From Rhodobiaceae bacterium UBA7804 (GTDB lineage Bacteria; Pseudomonadota; Alphaproteobacteria; Parvibaculales; Parvibaculaceae): a stretch of DNA of 21,691 nt. The position numbers and the translations under genes are program-made. The DNA lies in the NCBI GenBank assembly GCA_002480495.1, contig DLCG01000016.1, positions 87,395 through 109,085 of the forward strand, written 5' to 3'. Below the pieces are notes generated by a model. That model saw nothing but the letters and a program-made list of their open reading frames with translations. It had not been told where the DNA came from and searched no databases. Position 1 is the first letter of the stretch. Every line of letters begins with the position of its first letter. Of this stretch, positions 8,119 through 15,627 are shown one piece after another.

Positions 8119-8132
8119 TTGACATTTTGTCA
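8119..8132 (+). promoter_or_regulatory. Operator-like palindrome overlapping a -35-like TTGACA, upstream of the tetR gene
   Basis: TGACA-TTT-TGTCA (8120-8132) is a perfect five-base inverted repeat with a three-base centre. It overlaps the perfect -35 hexamer TTGACA (8119-8124) in a locally AT-rich spacer between the molybdoenzyme and the TetR gene. No convincing -10 box is found at 17 bp. Its place suggests autoregulation by the TetR protein, but this is inference. Confidence 0.45.
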
Positions 8133-8236
8133 TTTTGGCCGGACGCTTCCTTCATGACGATGGAGGAAACGGGCCCCAGAACCCGAAGGACCGCTCAAGC
8201 GGCCATTCTGGAAGACCGGAAAGGGACGACGCCTCG

Positions 8237-8860
8237 GTGTCCGCAGGCGAGGGGGAGGCGTCTGACGCGATCCAGCTCAGCGGCGCGGCGCGGCGCAAGC
8301 GCGAGAGCCGCCGCAAGCTCATGGCCGCCGCGCGAAAGCTTTTCGTGGAGCGGGGCTATCACGAGACAAGGCCGCAGGATATTTCCAGGGAAGCCGGGGT
8401 CGGCCACGGCACCTTCTATCTGCACTTCGAAGACAAGCTCGACTGCTTTCTCGCCTTCACCGAGGAAGCGGCGGACGAGCTGCATGTCTTCGTGGAAACA
8501 CATCACGCCGTCGCCGGGTCCATCGAAGAGGGCATCCGCGAGCTGCTGACGGCGATTTTCGAATATTCGGACGAAAATCCCGGTGTGCTTGCCGCGGCGC
8601 TGACCGATGTGAGCGTGCTGTCCACGGGCGATACGGGACGGCGGATGCCCGTCGACCGCTGGGCGGAGGTCTGGTCCGAACTGCTCGAAAAATGGAAGGA
8701 AACGGGAGAGGCGGCCCCCGACCTCGATGTCAGGATGGCGGGCTATCTCATCGTCGGCGCGATCAAGCAGGGCGGCGCCTATGGATACAGGCGCAAGCTC
8801 GACCGGACGAAAATGATCGAGGGCATGACCCGCCTTTTCGTGCGTGCACTGAAGAAATAG
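8237..8860 (+). CDS. TetR/AcrR-family transcriptional regulator
   Basis: From the GTG at 8237 the protein is 207 residues, the usual TetR length. The N-terminal DNA-binding domain is clear: RKLMAAARKLFVERGYHET leads into the helix-turn-helix DISREAGVGHGTFYLHFEDK (about 48-67). The C-terminal part is helical and ligand-binding and cannot be assigned to a ligand. The frame stays open upstream to a TTG at 8135, which would add 34 residues of non-conserved sequence. That TTG lies inside the promoter/operator region, so I prefer the GTG, with AAGGGA at 8220-8225 as its likely ribosome site. The gene is first in a same-strand group with the unknown protein, SDR and luciferase-like enzyme (54 bp to the next gene), which it probably controls. 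Confidence 0.9.
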   Translation: MSAGEGEASDAIQLSGAARRKRESRRKLMAAARKLFVERGYHETRPQDISREAGVGHGTFYLHFEDKLDCFLAFTEEAADELHVFVETHHAVAGSIEEGIRELLTAIFEYSDENPGVLAAALTDVSVLSTGDTGRRMPVDRWAEVWSELLEKWKETGEAAPDLDVRMAGYLIVGAIKQGGAYGYRRKLDRTKMIEGMTRLFVRALKK

Positions 8861-8878
8861 GCCGAAACGGCCGGTCAA

Positions 8879-8896
8879 AAGAGGCCCGAAGAGGCC
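8879..8896 (+). repeat. Tandem AAGAGGCC direct repeat in the tetR-unknown gene spacer
   Basis: AAGAGGCC occurs at 8879-8886 and 8889-8896, a ten-base period. It sits just before the ribosome binding site GGGAGG of the next gene. A small hairpin GGCCG-AAA-CGGCC (8860-8872) directly precedes it. The function is unknown; it may be chance. Confidence 0.4.
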
Positions 8897-8914
8897 AAAG
8901 GGAGGAAACTGAAA

Positions 8915-9949
8915 ATGGCAAAGCTCTCCTATACGAGAGACGAGCTCATGGCGAGCCATGACTATGCACGGCCGCATGAGCGCGCGGGATACAAGCTTCA
9001 TGGCGGTTTCCTGGCGGATGGCACATATGAATCGCCGCGCGTTCTGAACCGGTGGCCGGCGGTGAAGGCGTGGCAGGAACAGCTCACGGCGAAGGGCTGG
9101 CCGCTGATCGATGCGACGGTGCAGCTGCTCAAGCGCGGCAACTATCCGAATATCCCGCAGGAAAGATTTCTCCTGGGGCACGGCATCGGACAACCGCTCT
9201 GGAATTCGCTCACGATCACCGGCGTGATCGAGGCGAAGGGGCGCGTGCTGTGCGACCTCGAAGCTCCCGACTTCCAGCAGATCATCGTGGACGATATCTC
9301 GCAGACCTGCACGGGGCATCTGCACAAGGGGCTTCTCTATGCGCATGGCGCGGACGAGGGCGGGGACCCGGCGGCGCCCGAATTCGGCGCGCATGACGCG
9401 ATGTGGTTCGCCGCACGCGATCTGCTTTTCGGCGCCGATGCCTATCCGCTGCCCGAGGTGCCCGAGAGCATATCGAGGCCGGATACGGGACGGCTCATGC
9501 CGCAGCTTCCCGCCGGATTCGAGCAGCTTATCCTCATGCTGATGAATGTGCTGATGATCGAGGTGCGTGCGGAGAGCTTCTTCTCCTTCTGCTGCGAAAT
9601 CATGCGCGACAAGGATGCCTTTGCCGCGCGGCGCGAGCAGGCGGAAGAGGCGGCTTCCATGGTGGAGCGTATCCGCATCGACGAAGCGATCCATGTCGGC
9701 TATCTGCAGACGACCGTCTCCGAGATGCGCAGCTTCACCTTCAAGACGGTCGATGGCGGGACGATTTCCGGGAAGGACCTGATCGATCCGATCTGGGAGG
9801 GCATGGTTCACTGGCATGCCGTTACTCAGGCGGACTTCTCCAAGGAACAGACGCGGGACACGATCCGCGCGCAGCTCGAAGCGATGCCGAACGGCGGCAA
9901 GCTGTTCGCCGAGTTCGACGCCATGGACGACGTGGCGAAGGCGGCGTGA
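8915..9949 (+). CDS. Uncharacterised 344-residue protein, possibly an all-helical diiron (ferritin-like) protein
   Basis: I do not recognise the family with certainty. No signal peptide is seen and the only hydrophobic stretch (about 203-215, FEQLILMLMNVLM) looks like a buried helix. This helix continues into IEVRAESFFSF with E216 and E220. A second predicted helix (about 248-272) carries IDEAIHVGYL, giving an ExxH motif (E257, H260) like the metal-binding helices of ferritin-like and R2-type diiron proteins. An earlier helix (about 118-143) has D126, D127, H135 and H137 in VDDISQTCTGHLHKG, which could supply the other half-site, but it lacks a standard ExxH. The gene starts after GGGAGG and its TGA overlaps the SDR ATG by one base, so the two are translationally coupled. 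Context with SDR and flavin monooxygenase suggests a catabolic or oxidative step. The diiron reading is inference. Confidence 0.8.
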   Translation: MAKLSYTRDELMASHDYARPHERAGYKLHGGFLADGTYESPRVLNRWPAVKAWQEQLTAKGWPLIDATVQLLKRGNYPNIPQERFLLGHGIGQPLWNSLTITGVIEAKGRVLCDLEAPDFQQIIVDDISQTCTGHLHKGLLYAHGADEGGDPAAPEFGAHDAMWFAARDLLFGADAYPLPEVPESISRPDTGRLMPQLPAGFEQLILMLMNVLMIEVRAESFFSFCCEIMRDKDAFAARREQAEEAASMVERIRIDEAIHVGYLQTTVSEMRSFTFKTVDGGTISGKDLIDPIWEGMVHWHAVTQADFSKEQTRDTIRAQLEAMPNGGKLFAEFDAMDDVAKAA

Positions 9950-10827
9950 TGAAGGATCTTGCGGGCAAGACCGCCTTCATCACGGGCGGGGCGAGCGGCA
10001 TTGGACTTGCGATGGCGCGCGCCTTTGGCAAGGCAGGCATGAATGTGATGCTCGCCGATATCAACGAGGACGATCTCGCGGTGGCGGTGACCGAACTCAA
10101 GGAACGCCAGATCAAGGCGGCGGGCGTTCGCTGCGACGTGACGGAGCGCAAATCCGTCGAGCGGGCGGCGCAGGAAACGGTCGATGCGTTCGGCAAGGTG
10201 CATCTCGTCTGCAACAATGCGGGCGTAGGAGCGGGCGGCGCGATAGGCACGGTGAAGCCCGGAGACTGGGACTGGACCATCGCGGTCAATCTGATGGGCG
10301 TCGTTTACGGCATGGAGGCCTTCCTGCCGCATATCCGCGCCCATGGCGAGGGCGGGCACTACGTCAATACCGCGTCGATGGCGGGCATGATCTCCGTTCC
10401 GGGCATGGAGCCCTATACGGCCTCGAAATATGCCGTAGTCGGCATGTCGGAAGGCTGGGCCGGACAACTCGCGCCGGAAAATATCGGCGTCTCGGTGCTC
10501 TGCCCCGGCTTCGTGAAGACCCGCATCTTCGAAAGCGGGCGGGCGCGGCAGGACAAGTATGGACCTGCTTCGGACGAGCGCGACCCGGATCGCGCGGATG
10601 CGGCGAAACAGCTTGTGCTTGGGGGGATCGACCCTGACCGCGTCGGCGAGCGGGTTCTGGAAGCGGTCGAAGCGGGAGAACTCTACATCTTCACGCATCC
10701 GGACATGGCGCCGCTATTCGCCGATCGTGCAAGGCGGATCGAGGAGGCATTCGCTCGCGCAGCCGAAAGCAGGGCGCTGCAGGGGCTGGACTACCGTACG
10801 CCCGGCAAGATCAACGTCCTCGACTGA
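9949..10827 (+). CDS. Short-chain dehydrogenase/reductase (SDR)
   Basis: A 292-residue classical SDR. The nucleotide-binding motif TGGASGIG is at 12-19, D64 in the RCDVT segment contacts adenine, NNAG is at 89-92, and the catalytic residues are S143, Y156 and K160 (YTASK). It should oxidise a secondary alcohol or reduce a ketone with NAD(P). D37 in MLADIN after the second strand favours NAD(H). Although the reading frame is open far upstream inside the preceding gene, the ATG at 9949 is the right start because it gives the normal SDR N terminus (MKDLAGKTAFITGG) and overlaps the upstream stop as TGATG. It lies between the unknown 344-residue protein and the luciferase-like enzyme in one operon. 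The substrate is unknown. Confidence 0.93.
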   Translation: MKDLAGKTAFITGGASGIGLAMARAFGKAGMNVMLADINEDDLAVAVTELKERQIKAAGVRCDVTERKSVERAAQETVDAFGKVHLVCNNAGVGAGGAIGTVKPGDWDWTIAVNLMGVVYGMEAFLPHIRAHGEGGHYVNTASMAGMISVPGMEPYTASKYAVVGMSEGWAGQLAPENIGVSVLCPGFVKTRIFESGRARQDKYGPASDERDPDRADAAKQLVLGGIDPDRVGERVLEAVEAGELYIFTHPDMAPLFADRARRIEEAFARAAESRALQGLDYRTPGKINVLD

Positions 10828-10853
10828 CGAGCCCGACATAACGGGAGGCAAAA

Positions 10854-12110
10854 ATGCGTTTCGGCATCTTCTATGAACATCAGCTTCCGCGGCCCTGGAA
10901 GGAGGGCGACGAACTCCAACTCTTTCAGGATGCGCTCGACCAGGTGGAACTGGCCGACAATCTCGGCATCGACCATGCGTGGGAAGTCGAACATCACTTC
11001 CTGGAGGAATATTCCCATTCCTCGGCGCCGGAGGTCTTTCTCGCCGCCTGTTCGCAGCGAACGAAGAACATTCGCCTGGGGCACGGCATTACGCTGATGC
11101 CGCCGAATTACAATCACCCCGCGCGCGTCGCCGAGCGCATTGCGACGCTCGATCTCGTATCGAAGGGCCGCGTGGAGTGGGGCACGGGCGAAAGCTCGGC
11201 GCTGCTGGAACTGGGCGGCTACAGGGTGCCCGTGGACCAGAAAAGGTCGCAGTGGCGCGAGGCGGTCGAGCAATGCGCCAACATGATGGCGATGGACCCT
11301 TATCCGGGATATGAGGGCGAGTTCTTCTCCATGCCCTGCCGTAACGTCGTTCCGAAGCCGGTGCAGCGGCCGCATCCGCCGCTCTGGGTTGCCTGCTCAA
11401 ACCGCGAAACGATCAAGCTTGCGGCGCGGCTCGGCATCGGCGCTCTCACCTTCGCCTTCGTCGACCCGGCGGAAGCGAAACAATGGGTGGATGACTACTA
11501 TCGCATCTTCAAGGAAGAATGCGTGCCCATCGGCCATGCGGTGAACCCGAATGTCTGCATGGTATCGAGCTTCTCCGTTCACAGGGACGAGGAGGAGGCG
11601 CGGCGGCGCGGCCTCGACGGGTTCCGCTTCTTCAGCTATGCGCTCGGACACCACTATATTTTCGGCGAGCACAAGCCCGGCCGGACCGACATCTGGTCGG
11701 CTTTCGAGGCGGCTAAGGACAAGATGCCGCTAAGCGGGACGGGCGGCATCGGCACGCCGGATCAGCTGCGCAAGCATCTCAGGGGATTTGCGGAGACGGG
11801 TGTCGACCAGGTGGCGTTCATCCAGCAGGGCGGCAACAACCGGCACGAGCACATCTGCGAGGCACTGGAGCTTTTCGCCTCGGACGTGATGCCCGAGTTC
11901 AAGGAACACGAGGCCGAACGGCAGAAGAAAAAGGCCGAGGAACTCGCGCCTTATATCGAGAAGGCGATGGCGCGCAAGACGTTCATGAAGGAACTTGCGG
12001 ACGACGAAATCCCGAACGTCGTCGCGCTCGGACGCCAGATCGTGGACAAGGGCGACGGTGTGCAGCAATCGATCGGAAGCGCGATGCGAAACGCGAAAGG
12101 CGCCGATTGA
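10854..12110 (+). CDS. LLM-class (bacterial luciferase-like) flavin-dependent oxidoreductase
   Basis: A 418-residue TIM-barrel flavoprotein of the luciferase-like monooxygenase family. It begins MRFGIFYEHQLPRPW and continues with AWEVEHHFLEEYSHSSAPEV, the family's substrate/flavin face. It then shows GHGITLMP and the NHPARVAERIATLDLVSKGRVEWGTG segment. These enzymes use FMNH2 or F420 to oxygenate aldehydes, ketones, sulfonates or hydrocarbons, and the substrate cannot be told here. The C terminus (about 355-418) is a long, charged helical extension (AERQKKKAEELAPY) beyond the usual barrel. GGGAGG at 10843-10848 supports the start. It is the last gene of the TetR-led group, 26 bp after the SDR, and is followed by a strong terminator. 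Confidence 0.92.
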   Translation: MRFGIFYEHQLPRPWKEGDELQLFQDALDQVELADNLGIDHAWEVEHHFLEEYSHSSAPEVFLAACSQRTKNIRLGHGITLMPPNYNHPARVAERIATLDLVSKGRVEWGTGESSALLELGGYRVPVDQKRSQWREAVEQCANMMAMDPYPGYEGEFFSMPCRNVVPKPVQRPHPPLWVACSNRETIKLAARLGIGALTFAFVDPAEAKQWVDDYYRIFKEECVPIGHAVNPNVCMVSSFSVHRDEEEARRRGLDGFRFFSYALGHHYIFGEHKPGRTDIWSAFEAAKDKMPLSGTGGIGTPDQLRKHLRGFAETGVDQVAFIQQGGNNRHEHICEALELFASDVMPEFKEHEAERQKKKAEELAPYIEKAMARKTFMKELADDEIPNVVALGRQIVDKGDGVQQSIGSAMRNAKGAD

Positions 12111-12132
12111 GCTTCGTTCAACGGAAGAAGTC

Positions 12133-12160
12133 AGGCCGCCCCCGGGGCGGCCTTTCCTCT
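12133..12160 (+). terminator. Intrinsic terminator of the TetR-SDR-LLM operon
   Basis: AGGCCGCCCC (12133-12142) and GGGGCGGCCT (12144-12153) are perfect complements and run into TTTCCTCTTT. The stem is very GC-rich and begins 22 bp after the luciferase-like gene stop. Confidence 0.8.
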
Positions 12161-12243
12161 TTGTCATGGAGCGGCGGCTTGACGCGATGGCCTGCGAACA
12201 TAGGTAGTTTGTGAAAAGACGTAATGAGCGAGGAGGCGGACGA

Positions 12244-12699
12244 ATGAAAAAGATCGCGGTGCTGGCATTTGGCGCGGTTCTGAGCGCGGCCGGGTTTGCG
12301 GGAAATGCCCATGCGGCCTCCGACATCGAGGATGGGGAGACGCTCGTTACCGCTTGCCGGTTCCTCCTTGACGAAGGCAGCGATGAAGGCAGCAAGGGCG
12401 CGGCCTGCAAGGAATTCGTGACCGGCATGATCCTCGCGCAGCAGGATACGCTCACGCTTGGTGAACCGTTCAGGGCGCTCAGGCTCGGTCCCAACGAAGA
12501 CGAGAAGGCCTGTTTCGAAATGCCGGACAAGCTCACCTATCGCGATTTCGCGCAGCAGGTCGTCGGCTATGCGAGCGACAACCCGGATGCGGTGGAGCGT
12601 CCGGCTTTCGAACTCGCCGTGCGCGCGCTGGAGCGGAAGTACCCTTGCGATCCGGAAGACCTGAAGGATATGGAGGATGCGGATTCGCCCGCCGAATGA
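12244..12699 (+). CDS. Secreted Rap1a/Tai-family (immunity-like) protein, copy 1
   Basis: A 151-residue protein with a signal peptide (MKKIAVLAFGAVLSAAGFAG, likely cleavage after NAHA at residue 24), so probably periplasmic. The mature part has four cysteines (C38, C55, C90, C135) and the pattern ACKEF..G, LGPN, CFEMPD, FAQQVVGYA, RPAFEL and KYPC. I read it as a member of the Rap1a/Tai family, known as periplasmic immunity proteins against type VI effectors in Serratia, though many members occur without such systems. The start is fixed by AGGAGG at 12231-12236, and the GTG at 12211 is rejected. A paralogue with the same cysteine spacing lies at 15628-16047. No effector gene is adjacent. The stop is three bases from the convergent glutamine synthetase stop. 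Confidence 0.8.
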   Translation: MKKIAVLAFGAVLSAAGFAGNAHAASDIEDGETLVTACRFLLDEGSDEGSKGAACKEFVTGMILAQQDTLTLGEPFRALRLGPNEDEKACFEMPDKLTYRDFAQQVVGYASDNPDAVERPAFELAVRALERKYPCDPEDLKDMEDADSPAE

Positions 12700-12702
12700 A
12701 GG

Positions 12703-14067
12703 TCAGGCGTTTCGCAGATACCATTCGACGTCGACGTCGCTCACGCTTGCGAAGAAACGGTCGCACTCGACTTCCTTGATGGTGAGGAAGATGTTCGTGA
12801 ATTCCTTGCCGAGACGTTCGGCGAGGAATGACGAATTGCGAGCCGTTTCGAGCGCCTTCCACCAGTTGAGCGGAAGCGTTGCTTCCCTCTGGCCGTAGCC
12901 ATCGCCCGTGACGGGCTCGCTCGGCTCGATCTTTTTCTCAATTCCCTCCGCGATGCCTGCGAGAACGGCTGCCAGCGCAACATACGGGTTGGCGTCGGCG
13001 CCGCAGACGCGATGTTCGAGGTGGCGCGTTTCGGGCCTGCCCGCCGTCACACGGAGCGGCACGGAACGGTTGTCCACCGCCCAGGCGGGTGCGAGGGGCG
13101 CATAGGAGTTCTTGCGGAAACGGCGATAGGAGTTCGCATTGGGCGCGAAGAAGGCCATGCTTTCGGCCATGGCCGCTTCGAGGCCGCCGATCGCATGAGC
13201 GAGGTGAGGTGTGAGGTTGGAGCCCTCACCTGCAAACAGGTTGTCCTTTCCTTCGCCCGCGAGTGAGACATGCACATGCATGCCGCTGCCGGAAAGATCG
13301 GCATAGGGCTTCGCCATGAAGGTAGCGACGAGCCCGTGCCGGTCGGCCACACCTTTCACGAGGCGCTTGTAGAGGATTGCATCGTCCGCGGCGCGCATCG
13401 CATCGTCGCGATGTTCGAGCACGATTTCGAACTGGCCGGGCGCATATTCCGAGATGAGGGTTCGCGCGGGCAGGCCCATTTTCTTCGCGCCGTCGAAGAT
13501 GTCGTTGAGGACGGGGGAGAAGTCTTCCAGGTCCTGCATGAGGTAGGCCTGAAGGTGCGCGGGTGCAAAACCGTTCGGCGCGGCGGGCGGCGCAAGGCGG
13601 CGGCTCGCGGCGGCGTCCCGATCCACGAGATAGAATTCGAGCTCGATGGCGACGACCGGCTTCAGCCCCATTGCCTCCAGCGCATTTACCGTGCGCTGCA
13701 ATGCATGGCGAGGATCGGCAGGCGTCGGCGATCCGTCACGCTCATACGAGGCAAGGATGACCTGAGCCGTGGGGATATCGTGCCACGGCGCATGGGTGAG
13801 GGTACCGGCCACGGGGAAGCAGGGGCGGTCGCTGTCGCCTTCCTCCCAGACGAGACCCGTTTCGAGAACGTCGGCGCCCAGCATGTCGAGCGACTGGATG
13901 GAGCAGGGAAGGGGGCGTCCATCGCGATAGGCCGTGGCGAGTTCTTCGGGACGCAGAACCTTGCCGCGGGCAACGCCCGAGGGGTCTGTGAGGAAGGCCT
14001 GGATCTGCACCGTTTCCGGATGGGCGGCGAGAAAATCCGCGGCTTCCTTTTCATCTGCTCGTGCCAT
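12703..14067 (-). CDS. Glutamine synthetase-family ligase (PuuA-like gamma-glutamyl-amine synthetase)
   Basis: A 454-residue protein of the glutamine synthetase superfamily, with the length of the PuuA/FluG-type branch rather than GlnA (about 470). Catalytic features are E142 and E144 in IELEFYLVD (metal), E207 and E214 in EYAPGQFEI, H264 in GSGMHVHVSL, YRRF (314-317), NRSVPLR (333-339) and the EHRVCGADANPY segment. Such enzymes ligate glutamate to an amine, such as putrescine or another primary amine, using ATP. There is no Tyr adenylylation motif of GlnA. The ATG at 14067 overlaps the TAA of the upstream transaminase by one base (TAATG), so the pair is translationally coupled and likely acts in one amine or amino-acid pathway. 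The actual amine is not known. Confidence 0.9.
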   Translation of the reverse strand: MARADEKEAADFLAAHPETVQIQAFLTDPSGVARGKVLRPEELATAYRDGRPLPCSIQSLDMLGADVLETGLVWEEGDSDRPCFPVAGTLTHAPWHDIPTAQVILASYERDGSPTPADPRHALQRTVNALEAMGLKPVVAIELEFYLVDRDAAASRRLAPPAAPNGFAPAHLQAYLMQDLEDFSPVLNDIFDGAKKMGLPARTLISEYAPGQFEIVLEHRDDAMRAADDAILYKRLVKGVADRHGLVATFMAKPYADLSGSGMHVHVSLAGEGKDNLFAGEGSNLTPHLAHAIGGLEAAMAESMAFFAPNANSYRRFRKNSYAPLAPAWAVDNRSVPLRVTAGRPETRHLEHRVCGADANPYVALAAVLAGIAEGIEKKIEPSEPVTGDGYGQREATLPLNWWKALETARNSSFLAERLGKEFTNIFLTIKEVECDRFFASVSDVDVEWYLRNA

Positions 14068-15440
14068 TACCGGATCTCGCTTTCACCGCAGAGCGCCGAC
14101 AGGGCTTCGCCGAAACGGGTGACGAGTTTCTCGACATCCGCTTGCGTTGTCGTCGGTGCGACAAGGGTCATGTTGTGGAACGGCGTGACCAGCACGTTCC
14201 TGTTGAGAAGAAAGAGATGTATCGCGCGCTCGACCGTATGGTCGATGGCGGCGGCGGCATCCGCACCATTCTCAAGCGGGCGCGGGGAGAAGACGAGTTC
14301 GGCCCGCGCGCCGATCTGCGTCACCGTCCAGGGAAGCCGATGGCGTTCGACTTCGCTGCGAAGACCGCTTGCGAGGCGTTCGGCCAGCGCCGTCATGTGG
14401 GCGTAGTTTTCCGGCGTCATCACCTCTTCGAGGCAGGCGCGCATTGCCGCGAGCGCCAGCATGTTGCCCGAGAGCGTCGTGCCGATGCCGGAATAACCCG
14501 GCGTCTTGGTGTCGAGGACGCGGCGCATTTCCCGTTCCACCTTCGCCGTGAAACCGAAGACGGCTGCGGGAAGACCGCCAGCGACGGGCTTTCCGAGAAC
14601 GAAGAAATCCGGATCGAGCCCATGCGCCCTTGTGAAGCCGCCGGGTCCGGTCGAAATGGTGTGCGTTTCGTCGATGCAGACCAACGTACCGTGACGATGG
14701 GCAGAGGCGATCAGGCTTTCAATGAAGCCGTCTTCCGGAAGGACCATCGCGGTATTGGTGAGCGCGGGTTCCGTGAGTATGAGTGCGACATCGCCTTCCG
14801 CGAGAATGGCTTCCACTGCTTCCAGATCGTTGAAAGGAGCAGCGATACTGTTCTCCGCAATATCCACAACCTGACCGAGCAGGCTCGGTTTCATTTTCGT
14901 TTTGCCGCCGTCGAGTTTCACGAAGGCATCCTCGACCTGACCGTGATAGCAGCCGTCGAAGACGAGAACCTTCTTGCGGTTCGTCAGGGCGCGAGCCCAG
15001 CGGACGACCGCACGGTTCGCGTCGCTCGCCGTGGCCGTGACCTGCCAGAAGGGAAGACCGAAGCGGGCGGCAAGGAGATCACCGACCTTCGCGGTGAGTT
15101 CGGAGGGCAACATGGCGGTGAGGCCGTTGGCCGCCTGCTCCGCAATCGCCCTTGCGACGGGGGCGGGCGAATGGCCGAACATGGCACCCGTGTCGCCGAG
15201 GCAGAAGTCCGAATAGGAATGGCCGTCGATGTCCGTGACGGACGAGCCCGAAGCCGCGCGCACGAAAAGCGGGAAAGGGGTCTCCCAATCCAGCATCCAG
15301 TGGAGCGGCACACCGCCCGGAAAATGCTCTCCGGCCTCCGCGGCCATCTGGCGGGACCGGGGATGGATTTCGGCAAAGCGAGCCCGCTCCGAAGCGACAA
15401 GGGCTTCGGCGCGTTGCCGGATTTCGGGCGGCATGGACAT
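14067..15440 (-). CDS. Class III PLP-dependent aminotransferase, glutamate-1-semialdehyde aminomutase-like
   Basis: A 457-residue fold-type I PLP enzyme. The PLP lysine is K284 in VLGKPVAGGLP, D257 in CIDETHT contacts the pyridine nitrogen, and FDGCYHG (161-167) matches the phosphate/ring-stacking region of glutamate-1-semialdehyde aminomutase. ATASDANRAVVRWARALT (135-152) corresponds to the GSAM SGTEA...RLARA stretch, but reads TASDAN. It is longer than HemL (about 430) and sits with a PuuA-like ligase, so a catabolic omega- or amine transaminase role is more likely than tetrapyrrole synthesis. It is the first gene of the minus-strand pair. The start ATG at 15440 has GGAG nine bases upstream; a second in-frame ATG is two codons later. 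The pair is divergent from Rap1a-like copy 2. Confidence 0.88.
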   Translation of the reverse strand: MSMPPEIRQRAEALVASERARFAEIHPRSRQMAAEAGEHFPGGVPLHWMLDWETPFPLFVRAASGSSVTDIDGHSYSDFCLGDTGAMFGHSPAPVARAIAEQAANGLTAMLPSELTAKVGDLLAARFGLPFWQVTATASDANRAVVRWARALTNRKKVLVFDGCYHGQVEDAFVKLDGGKTKMKPSLLGQVVDIAENSIAAPFNDLEAVEAILAEGDVALILTEPALTNTAMVLPEDGFIESLIASAHRHGTLVCIDETHTISTGPGGFTRAHGLDPDFFVLGKPVAGGLPAAVFGFTAKVEREMRRVLDTKTPGYSGIGTTLSGNMLALAAMRACLEEVMTPENYAHMTALAERLASGLRSEVERHRLPWTVTQIGARAELVFSPRPLENGADAAAAIDHTVERAIHLFLLNRNVLVTPFHNMTLVAPTTTQADVEKLVTRFGEALSALCGESEIR

Positions 15441-15627
15441 GGGAGGGGCTCCGAATTGGGTGTCCCGATCTCTTACCCGATGGATGCTGCGCCGCCTAGG
15501 GGGAGGCGGGGCCGGTGCCGCCTGCGCCCAAAGGACGCGCGGCGGCGCGGCAGGTTTCCGCGCATTTGCGATCCATGTCAGGATTGTCGAGGATGATGAA
15601 GGTCAACAAGAAGAGGAGGAATCCAAT

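Noticed and set aside
8135..8236. TTG-started N-terminal extension of the TetR protein
   Set aside because: It adds 34 non-conserved residues and would start within the promoter/operator region; the GTG at 8237 gives normal family length. Not fully excluded.
8195..9817. A 540-codon minus-strand open frame opposite the TetR and unknown genes
   Set aside because: It has no domain-like sequence or ribosome site and lies opposite genes with good start signals.
14067..15440. Assignment of the transaminase as HemL (glutamate-1-semialdehyde aminomutase)
   Set aside because: The protein is longer, several motif residues differ and it is coupled to a PuuA-like ligase; tetrapyrrole genes are absent.
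14061..15596. A 511-codon plus-strand open frame opposite the transaminase
   Set aside because: It is antisense to a full PLP enzyme and lacks recognisable motifs.
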